NCBI GenBank assembly: GCA_027310575.1
Contig: DAIDAO010000004.1
Coordinates: 1 to 55,948, forward strand
DNA from: a bacterium
GTDB taxonomy: Archaea > Thermoproteota > Nitrososphaeria > Nitrososphaerales > Gagatemarchaeaceae
DNA length: 55,948 nucleotides
Reading direction: 5' to 3'
In this document: positions 38,583-46,225 of the stretch, piece by piece
Layout: each line of letters opens with the position of its first letter
Numbering within the stretch: position 1 is the stretch's first letter
Made by a program: the position numbers and the translations under genes
The notes under the pieces: generated by a model
What the model was told of the DNA's origin: nothing
Databases searched by the model: none
The model's input: only the letters and a program-made list of their open reading frames with translations

Positions 38583-39653
38583 ATGAGCGTCGTCATGAAG
38601 CCGACTGCGACGAGGGCCCAGCTTGATGAGGTGATTCGCAAGATCGAGTCGTCGGGGCTCCGGGCTGACGTCTCTTCGGGAGAGTTCCAGACGGTCATTG
38701 GGGTCATCGGCGACGAGAAGAGGCTGGACTTCGACCAAGTCAAGCTGATGCCCGGGGTCCATGACGCAATCAGGATCCAGGTCCCCTACAGGCTGGTGAG
38801 CCGGAGCTACATCCCCAAGGACGTGGTCGTGAAGGTCCGCGGCGTCTCCATCGGCGGGAACAATCCGCCCGTCTACATGTGCGGCCCGTGCTCCGTAGAG
38901 AGTTACGAGCAGGTCCATCGGATAGGCAAGCAGGTCATGGAGGCCGGAGCGCACATCCTCAGGGGAGGGGCCTACAAGCCGAGAACTTCAGTGCACTCGT
39001 TCCAAGGGCTGGGACTCCAGGGCCTGGAATATCTGCATCAGGCTGGGAAGGACCTCGGGCTCCCTACGGTGACCGAAGCCAGAAGTGAGGCGGATGTGGA
39101 GAAGGTGGCCAAGTACGCAGACATCATCCAGATCGGAGCCAGGAACATGTTCAACCAGGACCTGATCGAAGCGGCCGCTAGGACGGGCAAGCCAATCCTC
39201 TTCAAGCGGAGCTTCGCGGCCCAAGTGGACGAGTACCTGAGCTTCGCCGAGAGGATAGTCGCGAACAAGAATCGGAACATCCTGCTCTGCGAGCGCGGCA
39301 TCACCCCGCTCGGGGGGTCGTTCAAGCCGCAGACGAGGTTTTCTCTTGACCTCAACGCCGTCCCCGTCCTGAGGCGCGAGACCCCCTTCCCGGTCGTCGC
39401 TGACCCGAGCCATGGGACGGGGAGACGAGACCTAGTCCCGCCGATGAGTAGGGCCGCAATCGCGGCGGGGGCCCACGGCCTCATGATTGAGGTACACGAC
39501 AGGCCCCAGGAGGTCCTCAGCGACGGGGCGCAGGCGCTGCTGCCGCACCAGCTCAAGGGCATCGTCGACACCTGCAACCGCCTGTACAAGACGATCAGCG
39601 AAAGCGAGGTTCCGTTCTCGAGCGACATCGCAAATGGGAACGGCCAGGGTTAG
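38583..39653 (+). CDS. aroF: 3-deoxy-7-phosphoheptulonate (DAHP) synthase
   Basis: A 356-residue DAHP synthase of the AroF/Thermotoga type. An N-terminal ferredoxin-like regulatory domain (VVMKPTATRAQLDEVIRKIESSG) precedes the barrel with MCGPCSVES, RGGAYKPRTSVHSFQGLG, IGARNMFNQ, KRSFAAQVDEYLSFAE and DPSHGTGRRDLV. It condenses PEP and erythrose 4-phosphate. The N-terminal domain in relatives mediates feedback inhibition. Most euryarchaea lack this bacterial route. Confidence 0.95.
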   Translation: MSVVMKPTATRAQLDEVIRKIESSGLRADVSSGEFQTVIGVIGDEKRLDFDQVKLMPGVHDAIRIQVPYRLVSRSYIPKDVVVKVRGVSIGGNNPPVYMCGPCSVESYEQVHRIGKQVMEAGAHILRGGAYKPRTSVHSFQGLGLQGLEYLHQAGKDLGLPTVTEARSEADVEKVAKYADIIQIGARNMFNQDLIEAAARTGKPILFKRSFAAQVDEYLSFAERIVANKNRNILLCERGITPLGGSFKPQTRFSLDLNAVPVLRRETPFPVVADPSHGTGRRDLVPPMSRAAIAAGAHGLMIEVHDRPQEVLSDGAQALLPHQLKGIVDTCNRLYKTISESEVPFSSDIANGNGQG

Positions 39654-40755
39654 GGTAACGCTGTCCCCTCGCCGCGACAGGAGCTATGACATCCTGGTCC
39701 GCGAAGGGCTGCTTGACGGGCTGGCTGACGCAACCGGCCTGCTGGAGGACGCGACCTCGGTATTCATAGTGACAGATTCGAACGTCGCCAGGATATACGC
39801 CCCCCAGGTCAAAGAGGGGCTCTCGAGGCCGGGACGGACGGCCGAGGTCGTTGTGTTCCCGTCGGGGGAGGCGAACAAGAACATCGAGACCGCATGGTCG
39901 CTGGCCTCGAGCCTCAGCGGCCTGGGCGCGGACCGGAGCAGCGTCCTAATCGCTCTTGGTGGCGGAGTGGCAGGCGACCTGACCGGCTTCGTCGCGTCTG
40001 TCTTCAAGCGCGGAATCGGCTACGTGCAGGTCCCGACCACCCTCCTCGCCCAGGTGGACAGCAGCATAGGGGGGAAGACAGGGATAGACGCACCCTGGGG
40101 GAAGAACCAGGTCGGAACATTCCACCAGCCCCTCGGCGTCCTGACTGACCCGCTGGCCCTGAACACTCTGCCTAGGGCCGAGATGCTGAACGGGTTCGCC
40201 GAGGTCGTCAAGTGTTCAATCGTGGCAGACAGGAAAATGTTCGAGGAGGCGTCAGCCACGGCCGACCCTGGGGCCGCCATCTCGACAGAACTTATACTTC
40301 ACGCGTGCAAGATAAAGGCAGAGATAGTATCGAAAGACGAGGAAGAGACCAATCTGCGGGCCGTCCTGAACTTCGGCCACACGGTCGGCCATGCCCTGGA
40401 GAGCGCGTCGAACTACCGCCTGAGCCATGGGTCATGTGTATTCCTCGGGATGCTGGCAGAGGGGTGGATCGCGTCCCGCCTCGGGATCCTCGACAGGGGC
40501 GAGCTCGAAAGGCTGGAGGGCTTCTTGGTCCCGTTGACGGATAGCCTCGAAGGGCCGGAGCCATTCGACAAGCCGCGACTCCTGCGTTTCGCCCTCGCCG
40601 ACAAGAAGTCCGCTGCCTCGACCATCAGGATGAGCTTGCCGGCGAGAATAGGCAAGATGCACGCAACGGAGGATGGGAGCTACAGGATCCCGGTGGACAA
40701 GGAAACCTTCGGCGCCTCCCTTGACTATCTCAGGCGCGTTACGACTCGAGGCTGA
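39634..40755 (+). CDS. aroB: 3-dehydroquinate synthase
   Basis: A 373-residue NAD/metal-dependent cyclase. Signatures: GGGVAGDLTGFVASVFKRG, PTTLLAQVDSSIGGKTGID, KNQVGTFHQP and NFGHTVGHALE. The ATG at 39634 overlaps the end of DAHP synthase by 20 bases. It completes the first two shikimate steps on the plus strand, diverging from the other five. Confidence 0.95.
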   Translation: MGTARVRVTLSPRRDRSYDILVREGLLDGLADATGLLEDATSVFIVTDSNVARIYAPQVKEGLSRPGRTAEVVVFPSGEANKNIETAWSLASSLSGLGADRSSVLIALGGGVAGDLTGFVASVFKRGIGYVQVPTTLLAQVDSSIGGKTGIDAPWGKNQVGTFHQPLGVLTDPLALNTLPRAEMLNGFAEVVKCSIVADRKMFEEASATADPGAAISTELILHACKIKAEIVSKDEEETNLRAVLNFGHTVGHALESASNYRLSHGSCVFLGMLAEGWIASRLGILDRGELERLEGFLVPLTDSLEGPEPFDKPRLLRFALADKKSAASTIRMSLPARIGKMHATEDGSYRIPVDKETFGASLDYLRRVTTRG

Positions 40756-40819
40756 GCCGGTCTGACTCGTCGGAGCGGTCTCGTCCCTCCGATCAGCGAT
40801 TCCTGCGGGCCACATGCCA

Positions 40820-40896
40820 TGGTAGCCCGGCCTGGATTCGAACCAGGGTCGAAGGCTCCAAAGGCCTCCATCCTTGACCGACTAGACGACCGGGCT
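40820..40896 (-). tRNA. tRNA-Gln (anticodon TTG)
   Basis: Acceptor stem AGCCCGG/CCGGGCT, then discriminator A and an encoded CCA. The anticodon stem GAGGC/GCCTT closes the loop CTTTGGA, giving anticodon TTG; the T arm is CCTGG-TTCGAAT-CCAGG. The first pair is A1-U72, typical of archaeal tRNA-Gln that is charged with glutamate and amidated by GatDE. No intron is seen. Confidence 0.93.
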
Positions 40897-40924
40897 GCAG
40901 GTAGGCGGACGAGCCGATGGTGAT

Positions 40925-41977
40925 TTAGGCTTGATTGGCTGCCCGCTCGACGAACCGAGCTATCTTGGGGACTGGGTCTTCCATAGAGGCGAGGACGCGC
41001 TTGGCTTTCTTGGCGTATCCTGCCCTGAACGAATCCGCAAGGGAACGCCTCGTGTGGGAGACCAGCGCCGACGGGGTGAGGGCCTTGGCCAGGAGCCCGA
41101 CCGACTGCAGGTAGCGGTCTGTGTAAAGGGAGCCCTGGAAGGCTGATATCGTTGGCACGCCCATCAGCGCTGCCTCGGCGTTCATCGTCCCTCCCATCCC
41201 GACGAAGAGGTCGGTCGCCGCGAGGAGGCCGTATCCGCTCACGACCTCGTCCGGCACTATGAGCCTGGACCCGAACTTGCTCTTGATCTCCTCGACCTGG
41301 AAGTCGTATCTGCAGAGCGCGACGATGTTGGCGTCAGGGAATTCCTCCAGAAGCGAGCCTAGCAGCTTGTCGGTCCAGGTCATGTCGGCTCCCGCAAGGT
41401 AGGGCGCATCGCTCTCCTGGACCCTCACAGTGATCGTCTTCCTGCCCCTGTCGAGCCTAGGGACCGGGCCCGCGATCGGGTCCCTCTTGAGCCAGACAGC
41501 GGCATCGAGCGCGCGGTAGGTGGTGACCTGCTTCTTCTGGATCCCGAACCGCTCCCACGCGCTGTACGGGATGACCCACGGGCATAGGAGGCGGTAGCTC
41601 AGGGGGATGGAGAGCCTGCCGGCGACCTCGGAGTGAGGCGAGTCGTTGACAGCCACGTGCCTGACCCCCAGCCCGAACGCGACCCGGGCGCAGACCGCCG
41701 AAGCTATGGAGACGGCCACGGAAGGGCGGAAGCCCCTGACGATGGGTATCATCTCCTCCTGGCGCCTCGTCGCCGCAAGGAGCTGCTCCTCCTGGCCCTT
41801 CGTCCCCCTGTCCCCCACGTACTTCAGGTCCAGCCCGGCCCTCTCGGCCAAGGGCCCGACCTCGCGGTACCTGCGGGAAGTGGCGAGGACCTCGGCCCCT
41901 GAGGATCTCAGCTCGTCGATTATCGGCCCGAAGAAGAGGACCTGTTTCGGAGTCAATATGTCAAACCACGCCCGCAC
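40925..41977 (-). CDS. DUF354-family glycosyltransferase-like protein
   Basis: A 350-residue protein matching DUF354: WFDILTPKQVLFFGPIIDELRSSG at the start, a glycosyltransferase-B-like second half (DLFVGMGGTMNAEAALMGVPTISAF). Members resemble UDP-GlcNAc 2-epimerase/MurG folds and are suspected glycan enzymes; the substrate is unknown. GTG start. Its position near envelope genes fits such a role. Confidence 0.75.
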   Translation of the reverse strand: MRAWFDILTPKQVLFFGPIIDELRSSGAEVLATSRRYREVGPLAERAGLDLKYVGDRGTKGQEEQLLAATRRQEEMIPIVRGFRPSVAVSIASAVCARVAFGLGVRHVAVNDSPHSEVAGRLSIPLSYRLLCPWVIPYSAWERFGIQKKQVTTYRALDAAVWLKRDPIAGPVPRLDRGRKTITVRVQESDAPYLAGADMTWTDKLLGSLLEEFPDANIVALCRYDFQVEEIKSKFGSRLIVPDEVVSGYGLLAATDLFVGMGGTMNAEAALMGVPTISAFQGSLYTDRYLQSVGLLAKALTPSALVSHTRRSLADSFRAGYAKKAKRVLASMEDPVPKIARFVERAANQA

Positions 41978-42097
41978 AGTGTCACGCTCCTCGCGTTAGT
42001 CGACCTCCCGCCATCATACAAATCCGTTTGCCTCCCTTGCTTCGGCGTCCGCGCTTCAAAGTATAATACCGAACCACCTCGGAGGCACGAGGAGCTT

Positions 42098-43228
42098 TTG
42101 CCAAAGATCAAGGTCGCGATGTACGGGCTGACAAGCGAGGCCTACAGGCTCGCCGCAGACCTTGTCGACAAGGCCCAGATCACCATCGTCGACGAGACCC
42201 TGCAGATGGCCATGGACCTCGACCCGGCCTTCCTCAAGAAGAACCCGAACCTCCAGGACGTGATGGCAGAGGAGCCGCTGCTCAGCGTCAAGCCCCTGGA
42301 GCAGGTTCTGGGGGAGGCGCAGGTCATCTTCTTCACGCCCAGGCTCAGGCGGCCTTCGGACGAGACGCTCATCGAAGCGGGGACCAAGCTCAGGGACCTG
42401 GCGAGGTACCTTTCGAAGGGCGTGACCCTGGTCAACTCCCTCCCCACCGGTCCCGGCGGGAACTCGGAGAACATCATGCTGGTCGAGAAGCAGACGGGGC
42501 TTCAGGTCGGCTCGACGATCACGTATTCCTACATGCCCCTGAGGCCGAGGGACCCGAAGCCCGCGGTCGTGTCTGCCGCAGGCCTGATGGAGAAGGGGGC
42601 GCTCCAGCTGCTCGGCTTCGTCCCGAATTCACAGAACGTCTTCTCCGCCGAGCTCGAGTACGCGTCAGGGGTCATGGAGACTGCGGTCTCTTCGGTCACG
42701 GAGATCGAGATGGCGAGGAGGGCGAGGGAGGCCAAGGTGTCCATCCAGAGGCCGTCGAGCGCCTACCTGGACGAGTTCTCGAAGTTCCTCTACGAGCTGA
42801 AGGCGATCCAGTCGAGCGAGGAGACTGGGGAGTCGATCTCGTACCTCGCAGGCGCGGCCCTGAAGAGCTTCGACAACTACGTGAGGTACGTGGTCGACGA
42901 GACGCGGGAGGTGCTGAAGGAGAAGCAGCTGAAGGCGAGCAGGACGAAGATATCGCTGCTATGGAACCTTGACAAGTACGAGATGCGCGGTGAGAGGCTG
43001 CAGGTCGCGGAGAGCATCCAGCAGAGGCTGCGTGACTACGTGACCGACGTCGACGTGGTCTCGCGTCCGAAGGGGAGAGGAGGGGCTGAGCTCCTCGACC
43101 CGCTCAAGCACAACGTGGTGATAGTCTGCTCGAAGGACGACTTGGACGTGATGAAGCAGGCCAGGAAAGAGCAGAGGAGCGTCGAGACCACGGTCCTGTC
43201 CGCCACCCCCGCGCTGACCCGTGACTAG
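42098..43228 (+). CDS. Rossmann-fold protein resembling the N-terminal half of UDP-sugar dehydrogenases
   Basis: A 376-residue protein. KIKVAMYGLTSEAYRLAADLVDKAQITIVDE resembles the NAD-binding start of UDP-glucose/ManNAc dehydrogenases, and ARYLSKGVTLVNSLPTGPGGNSENIMLVEKQTG parallels their second strand block. The catalytic cysteine motif (GGxCxP-like) is not visible. The middle is helical and the C-terminus is different. Function unknown; it could be a regulatory or pseudo-enzyme relative. TTG start; AAGTATAATACC lies about 35 bp upstream. Confidence 0.6.
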   Translation: MPKIKVAMYGLTSEAYRLAADLVDKAQITIVDETLQMAMDLDPAFLKKNPNLQDVMAEEPLLSVKPLEQVLGEAQVIFFTPRLRRPSDETLIEAGTKLRDLARYLSKGVTLVNSLPTGPGGNSENIMLVEKQTGLQVGSTITYSYMPLRPRDPKPAVVSAAGLMEKGALQLLGFVPNSQNVFSAELEYASGVMETAVSSVTEIEMARRAREAKVSIQRPSSAYLDEFSKFLYELKAIQSSEETGESISYLAGAALKSFDNYVRYVVDETREVLKEKQLKASRTKISLLWNLDKYEMRGERLQVAESIQQRLRDYVTDVDVVSRPKGRGGAELLDPLKHNVVIVCSKDDLDVMKQARKEQRSVETTVLSATPALTRD

Positions 43229-43231
43229 CCT

Positions 43232-43708
43232 TCAGTTGATCCTGTTCTGGCTGACGTAGAGGCTCCCCCCCTGGACCACCACGCCGTACTCCGCGAGAGG
43301 GGCGGGCGGGGGGCCTCCCTGGACCGACCCGTCCGCCGGGCTGAAGTAGCCTGCATGGCACGGGCAGTAGAGGGACGAGCCCGTGAATTCTACCGCGCAG
43401 CCGGCGTGGGTGCAGATGGCGCTGAACGCGCGCCACTGGCCGCTGAAATCGACCAAGATCGACGAGCCCCCCGTGGGGTGGTTGAAGTACGCGGAAGACT
43501 TCCCGGAAAGCGCGGAGACCGGGGCCACATAGAGGTACCCGGAAGGCGCCTGCAGGGACTGGGTCTGGGTCCCCCCTCCTATCGTCTGGGTGATCCCCGC
43601 CGGAGACTGCGAGTCCAGCTTGGACACGGCTTCGAAGAAGGAGAGTGCGCCTATGGCGCCGAAGACCGCCACAAGTGACGCCCTTCTGATGAACTCCCGC
43701 CTATCCGT
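43232..43708 (-). CDS. Rieske [2Fe-2S] protein with Tat-type signal
   Basis: Cluster ligands are in CTHAGC and CPCHAGYF, a classic Rieske pair. Upstream of the first conventional start (GTG at 43672) the frame encodes TDRREFIRRASL directly before the hydrophobic VAVFGAIGALSFF, a strong twin-arginine signal, so translation should begin earlier. No ATG/GTG/TTG exists in that frame; I place the limit at the ACG at 43708 (GAGGTGAGGG lies just before). A non-standard start or a sequence indel is possible. It follows a di-heme-like membrane protein, so membrane electron transfer is likely. Confidence 0.82.
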   Translation of the reverse strand, partial: TDRREFIRRASLVAVFGAIGALSFFEAVSKLDSQSPAGITQTIGGGTQTQSLQAPSGYLYVAPVSALSGKSSAYFNHPTGGSSILVDFSGQWRAFSAICTHAGCAVEFTGSSLYCPCHAGYFSPADGSVQGGPPPAPLAEYGVVVQGGSLYVSQNRIN

Positions 43709-43715
43709 CGGACCC

Positions 43716-44192
43716 TCACCTCGGCCTCGCGCGCATCTTCCTGATGTTGTAGGAGGCGCTGACCAGGGCGACAGCCCCGGACGCCAGGAGCGCAGGGACC
43801 GAGACGACTGGGGGGAGGGTGGCCCCGGACGCGGCCGCGTGGACGACCACCAGAGACACGACGGCGACCGCGAGCGAACCGTGGAGGAAGAAAGAGTCCT
43901 TGTTCCGTTCCAGAAAACCGACCCCGGTGGCCCAGAGGATGACGCCGAGGGTGAACGCGCCGTAGCCGAGGTCCACGGCCACGGTTATCGGCGGAGAGAA
44001 GAGCAGAGCGATGTGCGCCGCCAGGAGGACGGCGGCCAGCACAGAGACGACAATGTGGATGGTCCTGAGGGGCTCGACGCCCCCCAGGGCCGTTACCAGC
44101 TTGGCCCTGAATGCCATTATGGCCGCAGACGCACCCACGAAAGCCAGCGCGGCGAACCCCGTGATGTCGCCGAGGACGATTGACGGGAGCAT
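43716..44192 (-). CDS. Membrane protein with two bis-histidine helices, probable b-type cytochrome
   Basis: A 158-residue protein with five hydrophobic helices. Two of them carry histidine pairs with the same spacing (IHIVVSVLAAVLLAAHIAL and FLHGSLAVAVVSLVVVHAA), as in helices that hold two stacked b hemes. No sequence-family match was recognised. It sits between a small secreted acidic protein and a Rieske protein in one operon, suggesting a compact quinol or metal electron-transfer unit. Confidence 0.6.
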   Translation of the reverse strand: MLPSIVLGDITGFAALAFVGASAAIMAFRAKLVTALGGVEPLRTIHIVVSVLAAVLLAAHIALLFSPPITVAVDLGYGAFTLGVILWATGVGFLERNKDSFFLHGSLAVAVVSLVVVHAAASGATLPPVVSVPALLASGAVALVSASYNIRKMRARPR

Positions 44193-44205
44193 CGGTCAGC
44201 TCCGA

Positions 44206-44424
44206 CTAGCTGTCGAAGCCCGAGCCGCCGTCGTCGTCTCCGCTTCCTGTCGAGGCGGGCGGCGGCGTCAGGAGGGTGCTGTTGGTGCCTGCGCCCTGAG
44301 GCGTGTACGTGCCCGTCGACTGGGCAGGGGCCGCTGCGACGTGGGGGCTCGCGAACACGACGAAGGCCAGGACTCCGCCCACCACAAGGAGGGCGGCCAG
44401 AGAGACCACGGATAGCCTGTGCAT
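44206..44424 (-). CDS. Small secreted protein with Asp-rich C-terminus
   Basis: A 72-residue protein from the ATG at 44424: hydrophobic signal/anchor (SVVSLAALLVVGGVLAFVVFAS), Thr/Pro-rich middle, and GSGDDDGGSGFDS at the end. No family. AATTATAAC (about 44449-44457 on minus) lies about 29 bp upstream, so the mRNA is leaderless. It is first in the operon with the di-heme-like and Rieske genes. Confidence 0.6.
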   Translation of the reverse strand: MHRLSVVSLAALLVVGGVLAFVVFASPHVAAAPAQSTGTYTPQGAGTNSTLLTPPPASTGSGDDDGGSGFDS

Positions 44425-44578
44425 TTCGGCCTCCCTGGGAGTCGTGCGGGTTATAATTCGACGCGGTTGAAAACCGGGGGAGCCGGATTTCAAGACGGTT
44501 GAAGAGAAGCTCGCCTGATACAACCGCTCCACGGATTGGACAACCCCTAAATCGAATGGGATACGGGGTGCGCATTGG

Positions 44579-45517
44579 ATGCCGCGAATAGGCGTCATAG
44601 GGACAGGTGGGTGGGGGAAGAACCACGTCCGCGTGCTGAACGAGCTGCAGGCGCTGGCGGCGGTCTGCGACATGAACAAGGAAAGGGCGGACGCGTTCTC
44701 GAAGAACTTCCACGTCCCAGGCTACTCGTCCCTTGACGAGATGCTGAAGAAGGAGAAGCTGGACGCGGTCACCATATGCACCCCAGCTTCGACTCACTTC
44801 GCGATGGCGTCCAAGACCCTGGCCGCAGGGCTCAACACGTTCGTCGAGAAGCCGATGACGACGACCGTGAAGGACGGGGAGAGCCTCATCGAGACTGCGA
44901 AGAGCGCCAACAGGGCGCTGACCGTGGGGTTCATCGAGCGGTTCAACCCCCCGATCACTGCGCTGAAGCAGATGATATCCGAGGGGAAGATGGGGGAGCC
45001 CATCCTTCTGGAGTTCCACAGGGAGAACAGGCGGGGGGAGAACATCAGCGACGTGGGGATAGTGAAGGACGCGTCGATACACGACATCGACACCGCCTGC
45101 TGGCTCTTCGGGGAGGTGCCGAAGGTGATCTACGCCAGGGTCGGCGTGATGTACGTGCCGCTCGAGCACGAAGACTTCGCAGCCATCCTGCTCGGCTTCT
45201 CCGGGCAGAAGACCGCCTTCCTGGTGACGAACTGGATCACCCCGAACCGCGTGAGGACGCTGAGCGCGGTCTTTTCGGGCGGGGTCGTGGACGTGGACTT
45301 CGTGACGCAGAAGACGAGCATCCACGAGGGGGCGGCCACGACCGTGCCCACGAGGCCTTTTCAGGAGCCGCTGATGCTGGAGCTCAGAGAGTTCGTGGCA
45401 GCGATCGAGGAGAAGAGGCAGCCCCTTGTGACAGGGAGGGACGGGCTCAACGTGACGAGGATCGCCGAGGCGGTGCTCGCCTCCAGCTCCTCAGGGACCC
45501 CGATCTATCTTGGGTGA
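44579..45517 (+). CDS. Gfo/Idh/MocA-family sugar oxidoreductase
   Basis: A 312-residue NAD(P)-dependent dehydrogenase. GVIGTGGWGKNHVRVLNEL is the dinucleotide fold, EKPMTTT holds the catalytic lysine, and GIVKDASIHDIDTACWLFG is the active-site helix. Followed at once by a hexapeptide acetyltransferase, it resembles the WlbA/WlbB pair that makes 2,3-diacetamido uronic acid nucleotides for surface glycans. Confidence 0.85.
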   Translation: MPRIGVIGTGGWGKNHVRVLNELQALAAVCDMNKERADAFSKNFHVPGYSSLDEMLKKEKLDAVTICTPASTHFAMASKTLAAGLNTFVEKPMTTTVKDGESLIETAKSANRALTVGFIERFNPPITALKQMISEGKMGEPILLEFHRENRRGENISDVGIVKDASIHDIDTACWLFGEVPKVIYARVGVMYVPLEHEDFAAILLGFSGQKTAFLVTNWITPNRVRTLSAVFSGGVVDVDFVTQKTSIHEGAATTVPTRPFQEPLMLELREFVAAIEEKRQPLVTGRDGLNVTRIAEAVLASSSSGTPIYLG

Positions 45518-46013
45518 GAAGGTGAAGGTCACGAACTTCGTGGCTAAGGACGCAAGGCTCGGCAAGAACGTCCGGATCTGGCACTACGCGTACGTGGGCA
45601 GCGGGACCGTGATCGGGGACGACGTGAAGATAGGTTCCCTCGCCCACGTCGACTACAACGTCAAGATCGGAAGCGGGACGATGATCGAAGGCAGCGTCTA
45701 CATCCCCCCGATGTCGAGGATCGGGAAGAACGTCTTCATCGGGCCTGCCGCTGTCCTGACCAACGACCCATATCCTCCGAGCAAGAGGATGATCGGGGTC
45801 ACCATCGAGGACGGGGCCGTGATCGGCGCGAGGGCAGTCATCAGGGCCGGGGTGACCGTGGGGAAGAGGAGCGTGGTGGCCATGGGCGCCGTTGTGACCA
45901 AGGACGTCCCGCCCGGGAAGGTCGTGATGGGGGTCCCCGCGCGCGTCAAGTACGACAGGAAGGAGTTCGACGCTAAGATGAAGGCCTGGGAAGAGTCCGG
46001 GTCTTTGACCTGA
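45510..46013 (+). CDS. Left-handed beta-helix (hexapeptide) acyltransferase
   Basis: A 167-residue protein of repeated [LIV]-G-x4 units (ARLGKNVRIW, VIGDDVKIG, RIGKNVFIG, VIGARAVIRAGVTVG), ending VMGVPARVKY. It is a WlbB/WbpD-like N-acetyltransferase by context, probably acetylating a 3-amino sugar nucleotide. TTG start at 45510 overlaps the dehydrogenase gene; a GTG at 45522 is possible. Confidence 0.85.
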   Translation: MGEKVKVTNFVAKDARLGKNVRIWHYAYVGSGTVIGDDVKIGSLAHVDYNVKIGSGTMIEGSVYIPPMSRIGKNVFIGPAAVLTNDPYPPSKRMIGVTIEDGAVIGARAVIRAGVTVGKRSVVAMGAVVTKDVPPGKVVMGVPARVKYDRKEFDAKMKAWEESGSLT

Positions 46014-46224
46014 CGTAGAGCCTGGTCAACCCGATCATGACGACGAACCAGAGGATCCCGAGCCCGGCGATCAGGAGCAGCTTCACAAGCGCCAGGCCCG
46101 TATACTCGGCCGGGTTGCGCGGAATCGGGCCGAGCGGGACGACGAAGTCGAAGAAGAGGTAGGTCTCCGCTATGATGAGGAGGAAGGCCGCGGCCTCTAT
46201 GACGAAGACGGGGGCGAGCTTCAT
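45973..46224 (-). CDS. Small two-helix membrane protein
   Basis: An 83-residue protein with hydrophobic segments at about residues 5-30 and 43-68 and a basic tail. The ATG lies one base after the stop of the GT4 gene upstream, so it is an operon partner, perhaps an accessory subunit of that enzyme. It overlaps the convergent acyltransferase gene by 41 bases. No family recognised. Confidence 0.5.
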   Translation of the reverse strand: MKLAPVFVIEAAAFLLIIAETYLFFDFVVPLGPIPRNPAEYTGLALVKLLLIAGLGILWFVVMIGLTRLYVRSKTRTLPRPSS

Positions 46225-46225
46225 G

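Noticed and set aside
38296-38586. 96-codon frame between aroD and DAHP synthase as a gene
   Set aside because: Arg-rich, no recognisable fold, overlaps the DAHP synthase start and covers likely promoter sequence on both strands.
44425-44679. N-terminal extension of the small acidic secreted protein
   Set aside because: It would overlap the divergent oxidoreductase gene and cross the TATA box; the ATG at 44424 followed by a signal sequence is natural.
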